Shown: piece after piece, positions 19,231 through 28,322 of the stretch
Position numbering within the stretch: position 1 is the first letter of the stretch
How the letters are laid out: every line of letters begins with the position of its first letter
Assembly (NCBI GenBank): GCA_021498095.1
Contig: JAIZWK010000001.1
Location: 3,225,450 to 3,289,449, forward strand
Source: Candidatus Harpocratesius repetitus
GTDB lineage: Archaea; Asgardarchaeota; Lokiarchaeia; Sigyniarchaeales; Promethearchaeaceae
DNA length: 64,000 bases
Reading direction: 5' to 3'
Translations under genes and position numbers: made by a program
The notes under the pieces: model-generated
What the model saw: only the letters and a program-made list of their open reading frames with translations
Told to the model about the DNA's origin: nothing
The model's database searches: none

Positions 19231-20952
19231 CTACTTTTTTTGCTGTTTGTTTTTCATTCTTTTCAATTTTTGCTCGAAAGATTGGCGATATCGCTGCTGT
19301 CCGACAGAAGCAAAATAAGATGCTTTGTCCATTATCATTTCACTTTCAGCTTGTTGCTCATCAAGGTCCCATTCATCGATTTCATCATTAATTAATGCAT
19401 TGACTTGCTCAACATTTACTGAATATTTCTGATTAAGTGCAATATTTCTTTGTAAAGATTGCTGTGCGATGGATTTTGCTATTTCATAATCCCCTTTAGA
19501 GCGTAGTTTTGATGCTTTTGCTAATTCATAAGCAGTAGCAACTTTTGGATTAAAAGTAGATTGAAATTTCTTTTCATCAGCTTCTACGGTAATGTTCTGG
19601 CGATAACAACGAACATGTTTATTATTTTGAGAATCGGAATATTCTAATTGAATTTGGATAGGAATTCTTCCATTTTGTTTATTCTTTACAACATTTGGTT
19701 TAAACTTTAGAAAAATCTCCCGATCTGCTTCAAACGCACCTAATTTTACCGGTTCTCCAGAGCGAAATGATTTTCCTATTTGTGAAATTGCAGTACCTTC
19801 AATTTCTTCTAAAATGATATCTTGTGGCATGTAAACGCGCAAACTAGCATTTCGAACAACATAATTGGTTCTTTGTAATTCTCCAAAGGCGGATTCAATT
19901 TGATCAGCTGAAATAAACATCATTTTTCCCCCTGTGATATCAGTTACTTCCCCAATTATATCTAGTGCAACTGAATTGCTGCCATTTTTATCACGCACTC
20001 CAATCATATCAACGATAATGTTATTATGTAAACAGATTGCTCCAATTTTATGATAAAACTCTCTTGCCTTTTCTCTACTTAATGGATCTTCTTCTATCGA
20101 TCCCAAACCTACATTTGCAAGGCCATCAGTTAAAAGTAAAACTTTTCCACCCAATGGTTCAGCTTGAGATTTCTGTTTATTACTTATGAAAGAAACACTT
20201 AAGTATAGTGCGGGGCCTAAAGCCGTCATGTTTAAACTTTTCATATTTCGCACTATTTGAACCCACTGTTTATATTGAGAAGAAATAGTAGAAAGTTGGT
20301 GTTTTTCAATTATCATTTGCATTTCTTCATCCATTTTTTGCTCAGTAAAAAAGATCGGTCCGTCTTGAATTTCAATTTTCTTTTTAGCATTTGGGAATAT
20401 CCATACATTAGAAGAAAAAGGAATTAATATAAAATAAATATCAGGTGTTTCGGCAGTTATTTGATGTATATTTTGAACCAAAGCATGCTTTACTGCTTCT
20501 ATTTTGCCACCTGCCATACTGCCTGAAACATCAATCGTTGCGATCAGTATGGGAAATCCAGAACCTGTTTGTTTTGAACTTAAGGAACTGATATCAATTT
20601 TTTTTTCATCCCCTGTTCGAATTTTATTAAGAATAAATGCTAATTCTGTTGAATCAACTTTGTCGGTTTGCTGTTTAGATGAAATATAAGCAGAATATTG
20701 CTCCATTTTTTCATCCGAAACAGTATTTATCTTTAAACAGAATTCACATTCGAATTGATATTCCCCATTAACTTTCTTAATTCTCTCTATATCAGTTAAA
20801 ATACAGTTACAATTCGAACATTTAATTGGATCTCCTTCAATTTCTGCATTACTTAAAGAATCAACCTTTCCAAAGTTCAAAGCGGTAATTAAAGGATAAT
20901 CTTTTATCTCAGATGTATTTTGTGGAATGCTTTTAAAAGATTGTCGAAACAT
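19231..20952 (-). CDS. Sec23/24-like protein: N-terminal CxxC...CxxC zinc finger, vWA trunk (MIDAS DVSGS), beta-sandwich and helical C-terminus
   Basis: IKCSNCNCILTDIERIKKVNGEYQFECEFCLKINTVSDEKMEQYSAYI; IATIDVSGSMAGGKIEAVKHAL; NASLRVYMPQDIILEEI. Confidence 0.6.
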   Translation of the reverse strand: MFRQSFKSIPQNTSEIKDYPLITALNFGKVDSLSNAEIEGDPIKCSNCNCILTDIERIKKVNGEYQFECEFCLKINTVSDEKMEQYSAYISSKQQTDKVDSTELAFILNKIRTGDEKKIDISSLSSKQTGSGFPILIATIDVSGSMAGGKIEAVKHALVQNIHQITAETPDIYFILIPFSSNVWIFPNAKKKIEIQDGPIFFTEQKMDEEMQMIIEKHQLSTISSQYKQWVQIVRNMKSLNMTALGPALYLSVSFISNKQKSQAEPLGGKVLLLTDGLANVGLGSIEEDPLSREKAREFYHKIGAICLHNNIIVDMIGVRDKNGSNSVALDIIGEVTDITGGKMMFISADQIESAFGELQRTNYVVRNASLRVYMPQDIILEEIEGTAISQIGKSFRSGEPVKLGAFEADREIFLKFKPNVVKNKQNGRIPIQIQLEYSDSQNNKHVRCYRQNITVEADEKKFQSTFNPKVATAYELAKASKLRSKGDYEIAKSIAQQSLQRNIALNQKYSVNVEQVNALINDEIDEWDLDEQQAESEMIMDKASYFASVGQQRYRQSFEQKLKRMKNKQQKK

Positions 20953-21055
20953 AGATATGAAGAAAAAATTCAGCTATTTAAATCTTTAAGATATTCAATA
21001 ATTTTTATCAACACTTCGAACAATTATTAGTATCAACACTTCGAACATTTATTAT

Positions 21056-21508
21056 CTATGATATAGATTTTTTAGCAAAATGAATTAGCAGTTCAGATAA
21101 TTCGAAAAGGTTCAAGTTTTCGACCAATTCTGACACATTTAATCGCATTTCTTCCGGAGAAGCATCTTCTTTTACAAATTTCTGAATTGATTCAACATAA
21201 TCATCTATTGATTCAAAGAGAATTTCAATTCGATCTACATCTTTTAATTCGGCAATGTCCTTATGTAATCGCGACTCTAAATGTTTAAGCAAACCTTGGA
21301 TGACTTCTTTTTTAGAAACTTGGAGAACACTTGAAATACGCTCAATTTCTTTAATACTATCTTGCAGTGTTTTATTCCAATCGTTAGATTCTTTATAGTA
21401 AGGTTTGATAAATTTATCAATAAATTCTTGATAACACCTTCCTAAATCTTTTGAATCAACGAAAATTTTCGCACCATTAGAAAGTTCTACTTCACGATTA
21501 ATTTCCAT
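21056..21508 (-). CDS. Hypothetical protein
   Basis: 150-aa ORF, charged/helical. Confidence 0.5.
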   Translation of the reverse strand: MEINREVELSNGAKIFVDSKDLGRCYQEFIDKFIKPYYKESNDWNKTLQDSIKEIERISSVLQVSKKEVIQGLLKHLESRLHKDIAELKDVDRIEILFESIDDYVESIQKFVKEDASPEEMRLNVSELVENLNLFELSELLIHFAKKSIS

Positions 21509-21681
21509 ATTTTTGCACCCTCATTCATTATTTTTTTTTCAAAACCCCTTAATTCATAAATTTTCACACATTATATCTCCATATACTTCATAATACTCAA
21601 GATTGGAGAATACCTTATCTTTCTTAGGAGCTTCATTGCTAAAAATCTTGTGTTAAAAATAAAAAAAAGGTAGATAGTAAT

Positions 21682-22725
21682 TTGATTCAGAAAATTCGAA
21701 TTTCTATTGGAAGTGCAGCAGTTTTAGGATTTGTCGACATAAAGACAGATGTTTTACCTACAACATGCTACTTAATGACTTATACAGAGAAAATGTGCAG
21801 AGGAGAATGTCAATTTTGTCCTCAAGGAACCAGTAGCCATTCAAATGCAGCACAACAATTATCGAGAATTAATTGGCCTGAATTTGATTGGAATAGATTC
21901 TTAGACCAATTATCCTTACTTCAAAAATCGAATAAAAAGTCGAAATTTCAAAGAATTTGTCTTCAAACATTAAATTATCCTGGATATACTGATGATGCTT
22001 TATTCATTGTAAGAGAAATTCATAAGAGAATTCCAAAAACACCAATTTCAGTAGCAATTCCTCCTGTATCAAAAAATATATTGATGCAGTTACAAAAAAA
22101 TGGACTAGATCGAATTGGAATTGCATTAGATGCCTGTTCACCCAGTTTATTTGAAAAAATAAAAAATCCTTCACATAAAGGACCATATCGTTGGGAAAAT
22201 CATATCAAAGCTATAGATGAAGCACTTGAAGTATTTGGAAAACACCGGGTTACTACTCATTTTATTGTAGGATTAGGAGAATCAGAAGAAGAATTGATAA
22301 AAACAATTGATAATACAATAAAACGTAATGTTCTTCCTGGAATTTTCATGTTCACTCCTATTCCACACACTCCTATGGAACATCATCCACGACCAAGTAT
22401 TAAGAAATTTAGACGCATCCAACTTGCAAGATATCTATTATTATATGAAAAGATTCCAGTAGAACGATTTAATTTTTCATCTGAAGGAAGGTTAGAATCT
22501 ATTACTGGTTTTTCTGAAGTAGAATTAAATAGGATTATTGAGAAAGAAATTGCATTTTATACAGCAGGATGCCCCGGATGTAACCGCCCTTATTATACTT
22601 CTAGACCTGGAAAGGAACATGACGGATTTCCTCGAAAATTATTAGAATCTGAGAAAAAGAAAATTTTTTCAGAATTACAAGACTTAATCAATACTGCGAA
22701 TCATCTTGAAATTGGTGCAATATAA
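21682..22725 (+). CDS. Radical SAM protein, LipS1/LipS2-type lipoyl synthase component
   Basis: CRGECQFC radical SAM cluster; biotin-synthase-like; immediately upstream of LplA. Confidence 0.65.
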   Translation: MIQKIRISIGSAAVLGFVDIKTDVLPTTCYLMTYTEKMCRGECQFCPQGTSSHSNAAQQLSRINWPEFDWNRFLDQLSLLQKSNKKSKFQRICLQTLNYPGYTDDALFIVREIHKRIPKTPISVAIPPVSKNILMQLQKNGLDRIGIALDACSPSLFEKIKNPSHKGPYRWENHIKAIDEALEVFGKHRVTTHFIVGLGESEEELIKTIDNTIKRNVLPGIFMFTPIPHTPMEHHPRPSIKKFRRIQLARYLLLYEKIPVERFNFSSEGRLESITGFSEVELNRIIEKEIAFYTAGCPGCNRPYYTSRPGKEHDGFPRKLLESEKKKIFSELQDLINTANHLEIGAI

Positions 22726-22727
22726 AA

Positions 22728-23600
22728 ATGGATAATTCAAAGATCTGGCGCCTTATCCCTTTTTCTACTGCAGATGGGTATCGAAATATGGCAATTGATG
22801 AAGTTATTTTAGATCAAGTTATTAAAGGGAAATCTCCAAATACAATTAGATTTTATAGATGGGAACCTTCTACAGCTACAATCGGTAAAAATCAGTCTCT
22901 TTCAGCAGAAATTGATATGGAATTTGCCACTTCTCATGGTGTACAAGTAGTTCGCCGAATTACAGGAGGAGGTGCAGTTTTACATGATTCTCAAAACGAG
23001 ATCACCTATTCAGTTATTGTTCGGTTAGAAGATATCCCAAAAATCATAGAAAGCCCCAGAAACTATGATCCAAAAGTACCTCAACGGTATATTGCAATTT
23101 TAGAAGCATTAGCTCAAGGACTTGAATCTGTTGGATATCCCATTGATATTGGAAAGATTCACTGCCCTGTTCTATTAACTCAAGGGAAAAAACTTTCAGG
23201 AAATGCTCAATTAATTCGCAACAATGTGCTTTTGCAGCATGGAACGATTTTACTTGATGTTAATCCTGAATTTATGTATTCTGTTTTGAAAGCTCCAGTA
23301 GGAGTCTCAAATGCGCATATGATACAATCAGTTCGCAGTAAGGTAATTGGATTAAGAAATTTAAATTTGGCTCTGCAGACCAAATTACAAGATGCAGATG
23401 CTCTAAAGTTTGAAAATACTGAAAATTCAGAACATTCAGAACAAGAATCAAAAATCATAAATGCTTTTGTAAAAAGTTTTGAAAAAATTTTCAATATGAA
23501 GCTTGAAGAAAAACCTTTATCTACTGATGAAATTAACGTAATTTCAAAACTTGTTGCAAAGAAATATTCTACAGATGAATGGCTTTATAAATTTCCCTAA
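22728..23600 (+). CDS. lplA: Lipoate-protein ligase A
   Basis: FYRWEPSTATIGKNQ, RRITGGGAVLHD, GKKLSGNAQ. Confidence 0.9.
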   Translation: MDNSKIWRLIPFSTADGYRNMAIDEVILDQVIKGKSPNTIRFYRWEPSTATIGKNQSLSAEIDMEFATSHGVQVVRRITGGGAVLHDSQNEITYSVIVRLEDIPKIIESPRNYDPKVPQRYIAILEALAQGLESVGYPIDIGKIHCPVLLTQGKKLSGNAQLIRNNVLLQHGTILLDVNPEFMYSVLKAPVGVSNAHMIQSVRSKVIGLRNLNLALQTKLQDADALKFENTENSEHSEQESKIINAFVKSFEKIFNMKLEEKPLSTDEINVISKLVAKKYSTDEWLYKFP

Positions 23601-23610
23601 AGTGATATAA

Positions 23611-24681
23611 ATGACAAAAAAACAAATTGAAACACAATTGGATCCATATTTAAAAGCAATTATTAATAAAATTATGGATAAACAATTTGATTGGCATGAT
23701 GCAGAGGAATTTCTTAAATATCATAAAACTGAAGAATGGGATATGTTTTTTAATAAAGTATTCGCTGAAATAATCTCTCCTGGAACAATAGAGAAAAGAA
23801 TTAAATGTTATATTCCTGGTTCTGAGTTTCCATCAATTTCTTTAACAGGAGATGCTTGTGCATTGGATTGTGAACATTGTGATAAAAAATATTTACATCA
23901 TATGTTACCTGCCACAACACCAGACCATTTAGAAGAAGTTTTTAAGCAAATGACACAAAACGGAAAAATTGGAACACTTCTTTCAGGAGGTTGTGATATT
24001 AATGGAAAAATAATATACAATCCATTTGCAGATGTAATCAAGCATTTTAAAAACTCGCCAACAGGAAAAAATTTTTATCTTAATTCACACGTAGGCTTAG
24101 TAAGTGATTCTGAAGCACAGTTAATTCACGATATTGGAATAGATTGTGTATCCTTTGATGTTAATTTAGATCCAGAAGTTATTTCAAATGTTTTTCATTT
24201 GGATCATACACCTGAAGATTATAAGAATAGTTTTCAAGCATTGCTAGATAATAACGTAAGAGTAATTCCACACATTCTTATTGGTGCTAATTTTGGCCGA
24301 ATAAAAGAAGAAATCACAGCTCTTCAGTATGTAGCACAATTTTCTCCAGAAATTTTAGTTTTCATAGTAATGATCCCTCCACGGCATGCTGGAAAAATGG
24401 ATTCAAGATTTTCATTGGTTCCCCCAGAAGATATTGCCAAATTAATTCTAATTGCACATTATTTCATGCCATCAACTGAAATATCACTTGGATGCATGCG
24501 GCCATATTGGAATCAAGCATTTACCACAGAAAAATGGGCAGTTCAAGCAGGTTTATCAAGATTAGTCAAACCAACTCTAAAGATGCGCCATTGGTTAAAG
24601 GAGCAATCATTTCAATTGGATTTCTATTCAGCTTGTTGTTTAATACCAACCGAATTTGAACATTTTGCAAAAAAAGAATAA
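23611..24681 (+). CDS. Radical SAM protein, second LipS1/LipS2-type lipoyl synthase component
   Basis: GDACALDCEHCDKKYLHHMLPA radical SAM cluster; follows LplA on the same strand after 10 nt. Confidence 0.65.
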   Translation: MTKKQIETQLDPYLKAIINKIMDKQFDWHDAEEFLKYHKTEEWDMFFNKVFAEIISPGTIEKRIKCYIPGSEFPSISLTGDACALDCEHCDKKYLHHMLPATTPDHLEEVFKQMTQNGKIGTLLSGGCDINGKIIYNPFADVIKHFKNSPTGKNFYLNSHVGLVSDSEAQLIHDIGIDCVSFDVNLDPEVISNVFHLDHTPEDYKNSFQALLDNNVRVIPHILIGANFGRIKEEITALQYVAQFSPEILVFIVMIPPRHAGKMDSRFSLVPPEDIAKLILIAHYFMPSTEISLGCMRPYWNQAFTTEKWAVQAGLSRLVKPTLKMRHWLKEQSFQLDFYSACCLIPTEFEHFAKKE

Positions 24682-24882
24682 TTTTTTTTTCTTTAATTAA
24701 ATCAGGTAATAGCTTAATTATTGAATCATTTTTCACCAATATAGTCACTTTTTAACCGAGTTAAAGCAATTGAATAGATTACTTGGTAATTATTGATTTT
24801 ACTAATTTTCTCAATTCTATCTATATAATTATATTCTCGAAAGTAGGAAAGAAATTCTTAAAAAGTCTATCAACAGAGTATA

Positions 24883-26760
24883 ATGGTAAATCGAATTCAT
24901 ATCAACTTTACTGAAGATGGAGAAAAATTAAAAATGTCTTATGAATTTTACGGAAAGAATGAAGCCCGACTTCAATATGATGAACCAAATAACTTGGTTG
25001 ATTTTTATCGTAATTCTGTTCAAAAATATCCGGATAATTTAGTAATTGGAGAGCGAGATGCAAATTCAGTATTTCACTGGACTACCTATCGAGAATTTGG
25101 AGAACGAATTGATCGTTTAAGAGCAGGAATTGCACAGTTGGGAATAATACAACCTGGCGATAAAATTGGAATTATTATGGGAAACTCGCTAGAATGGGCA
25201 ATAGGAGCATTCGCAACATTTGGATTGCGCGCATGTTGGGTTCCAATGTATGAAAAAGAACTTCATCATACTTGGGAATATATAATTAAGGATAGTGGAA
25301 TGAAAATTGTTTTTGTAAAAAATCAAGAAATCTATGAGATTGTTAAAAAATTTCAATCTAACATTCCAACACTTCAAAAAATATTCATTGTGAAGGGAGA
25401 AGGAGAAAATTCTTTTTCAGCTTTAGAAGAATTAGGAAAAGCACATCCAATTGATCCAATTACTCCTGATATCCATGACGATGCTGCAATCATTTATACT
25501 TCAGGAACAACTGGAGATCCTAAGGGTGTTATTCTAACTCATGGAAACTTTGCAGCAAATTCCAATGCAGGTTCTAATTTATATCCAGAAATCAATAATA
25601 CAGCCCGTGCTCTTTCAATTCTTCCTTGGGCACACAGTTATGCTATGACAGCCGAACTATACACCTTTGTAAAGGTCGGTGCATCAATAGGAATAACAGA
25701 TGTTGATCATCTTTCTGAAGATTTAAGCAAAACGAATCCCACCCATCTTATTTGTGTTCCACGACTGTTTAATAAAATTTACCAAGGTATTCATAAAATT
25801 ATGGAAGAAACCGGTGGAATCAAATATAAACTCTTTTTAGCAGCTAAAAAGGCAGCAAAACAAAAAAGAGAAACCGGTAAAAGTAGTTTAAAACTAAAGA
25901 TTTTAGATAAACTCGTCTTTTCCAAAGTGCGTGCTAAATTTGGAAATAGATTGTATGCCTCTCTAACAGCTAGTGCTAAAACGGAGCTAGAAGTCGCAAA
26001 TTTCTTCTTTGACATCGGACTTCCAATCTATGATTGTTATGGTATGACCGAAACAGCTCCAGCCATAACAATGAACTGCGAACGTTATCACAGATTGGGA
26101 AGCGTTGGTAAACCAATTGAGTATGTTAAGGTAGTAATCGATAAATCAATGATGCCGGAAGGATCAGAAGATGGGGAAATCATTGCTTATGGTCCAAATG
26201 TGATGAAGGGCTATCTAAATAAACCGGAAAAAACGGCAGAAATAATGGTAAAGGATGAAAATGGTATACCAGGAGTACGAACTGGAGATTTGGGAAGATT
26301 AGATGAAGACAATTTCCTATACATTACAGGACGTATAAAAAATGAATATAAACTTCTAAATGGAAAATATGTTCATCCAGCTGAAATTGAAGAATTCACA
26401 AAGATTCTTCCATGGATTGCAAATATTTTTATCTATGGTGATGGTAGACCATTTAATATTGCATTAATTGTTCCAGATAGCGAATATCTTCAAGCATATG
26501 CAAAAAAGCAAGGAATATCCAAATCATTTGAAGAATTAGTAGAAGATCCTAAAATTCAGGAATTAATTAAAGAAAAGATAACAACACACCTACGGCAAAA
26601 ATTTGGAGGATATGAAATTCCGAAAAAATTCGCCTTTTTAACAGAAGATTTTACACTAGAAAATAAAATGCTCACTCAAACAATGAAATTAAAACGACGC
26701 ACTGTGTTGGATCGTTATAAAAACCTAATTGAATCTCTTTATCAAGATGTAGAATATTAA
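24883..26760 (+). CDS. AMP-forming long-chain acyl-CoA synthetase
   Basis: IIYTSGTTGDPKGVILTH, YGMTETAP, RTGDLGRLDEDNFLYITGR. Confidence 0.9.
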   Translation: MVNRIHINFTEDGEKLKMSYEFYGKNEARLQYDEPNNLVDFYRNSVQKYPDNLVIGERDANSVFHWTTYREFGERIDRLRAGIAQLGIIQPGDKIGIIMGNSLEWAIGAFATFGLRACWVPMYEKELHHTWEYIIKDSGMKIVFVKNQEIYEIVKKFQSNIPTLQKIFIVKGEGENSFSALEELGKAHPIDPITPDIHDDAAIIYTSGTTGDPKGVILTHGNFAANSNAGSNLYPEINNTARALSILPWAHSYAMTAELYTFVKVGASIGITDVDHLSEDLSKTNPTHLICVPRLFNKIYQGIHKIMEETGGIKYKLFLAAKKAAKQKRETGKSSLKLKILDKLVFSKVRAKFGNRLYASLTASAKTELEVANFFFDIGLPIYDCYGMTETAPAITMNCERYHRLGSVGKPIEYVKVVIDKSMMPEGSEDGEIIAYGPNVMKGYLNKPEKTAEIMVKDENGIPGVRTGDLGRLDEDNFLYITGRIKNEYKLLNGKYVHPAEIEEFTKILPWIANIFIYGDGRPFNIALIVPDSEYLQAYAKKQGISKSFEELVEDPKIQELIKEKITTHLRQKFGGYEIPKKFAFLTEDFTLENKMLTQTMKLKRRTVLDRYKNLIESLYQDVEY

Positions 26761-26859
26761 TTATGAAGAATATTATTCTTTTTTTTCAGAGTACCCAATG
26801 AAATAACTTTTTTTACATTTTCCTCATCTACCATCTGGTTTTGGTATATTTTAAGCACG

Positions 26860-28179
26860 TTACAAGTTAATAGTCTGAGAAAATTTATCCATAAGCCAAT
26901 CGCGATATTCTTGGAACGTCATTTGGTGATTAGAGAAGATTTGATCTCTTTCAATCTGCCAATAATTGAACAATAAATATTTGCCCATTTCACCAAAGAG
27001 TCGAGTTCCATCTCTATTTGACCGCCAAAGTCCTTTGTGAATGTTTACATCACGAAACGCTGTCTCAATTTGCCATCTCATTTTGTAATATCGCTTGATT
27101 AGGTACACGAAAGACTTTGAGCGATACTGTGGTGCAATAGTCGTAATTAAGCCATATAATTGTTCACATGTTTCATTTAAACTTAATTGTCCTTGTCGAT
27201 AGGCGTATTTCAAATCATTTAAATTCTGTTTTCCTCGAGGAAATAAATGAACCCAGCAACGTGTAAATTTTCGCTTTTGGTTCGCTTTATTCTTAGTTCT
27301 TATTGTGAAGGTTTGAATCCTCTCTTTATTTCCTAAAATATACTCTTTTTTTGCTTTTTTAAGTTGTTTGTAGTTTTTTGCAGTTGTGATTACAGGAATT
27401 CCCCGATTTTTGAATGATTTTAAAATATTTTGACGGTAGTATTCACGATCAATCATACAAACTTTGATTTCTAGTCCCAAATTTATTAACCAATCAGCAG
27501 TATTAAGCATATATGGAATCTTTGATTCTCCTTTTGCCACATGATGACATCCTACAAAAAAAGATTTATGCAGTTCATGAATCATCGTTCCATGATAATG
27601 ACTGATCATTCTGGTTCCCTTTACCATTCTACTACCTTTTATCTTTAAATCTCTACGTTTTCCCTAATAGCCGAGATAAGTAAGGTCAAATTCTAACACG
27701 ACAGGATGGGTTCTTCGATCTTTAAGGAAAACCAACCGAATCATCTTTTCAAATACAATTCGATAGATCTCTTCTACATTGAAAAGCGTCTGTGTCCGTA
27801 ACCAATCATTTATTGTGGTTTGGTGTGGGAATGCACGGGATCTACGACCATCATGATACTCACGAGGTTGAAAACCTAAAAATTTCTGTGCCCACCTGTT
27901 TAACTTTTCACAAGCATGGTGTACTGAGACACCACGGATCCAACAATAACATAATACTGCCAAAATATCATCTAAATACCATTTTCGACCTTGTCGGGAG
28001 ACGAGAATGTTAACAGCTTTGCAAACTGATTTCGCAAGATTTTTGAAGAAGGAAATCCTATTGAAAATTGAATAACGTGGACCGAATTGTGGAATTCGAT
28101 AAACGGCTTGGGTATTTTGAGCCATAGAATTATCCAAGTATCCATTTCTTTTATTCTCGTTGATGCAAATACTAGACAA
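26860..28179 (-). pseudogene. DDE transposase (IS4-superfamily-like), interrupted by one in-frame TAG at 27664-27666
   Basis: Two ORFs in the same frame separated by a single TAG (DLTYLGY-*-GKRRDLKIKGS); Y-x2-RWQIE-x2-FRDVNIHKGL (YREK-like) signature. Confidence 0.8.
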
Positions 28180-28322
28180 TATGGGTTAATTGTTATTTAT
28201 TTTTTTTGTCGAATAGTTGAGAACTGATTTCACTTTTTACTCTATAAATATAAGTGTTTGTAAGTTCTTCATCCAATTGTGCCTAAAATTTTTTTTTTAT
28301 CCATCTTTTAATATATCTCGTA

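Noticed and set aside
26830-28230. Terminal inverted repeats of the DDE insertion sequence
   Set aside because: I compared both flanks by eye and found only same-orientation similarity (TCTCA..CTATT), not convincing inverted ends.
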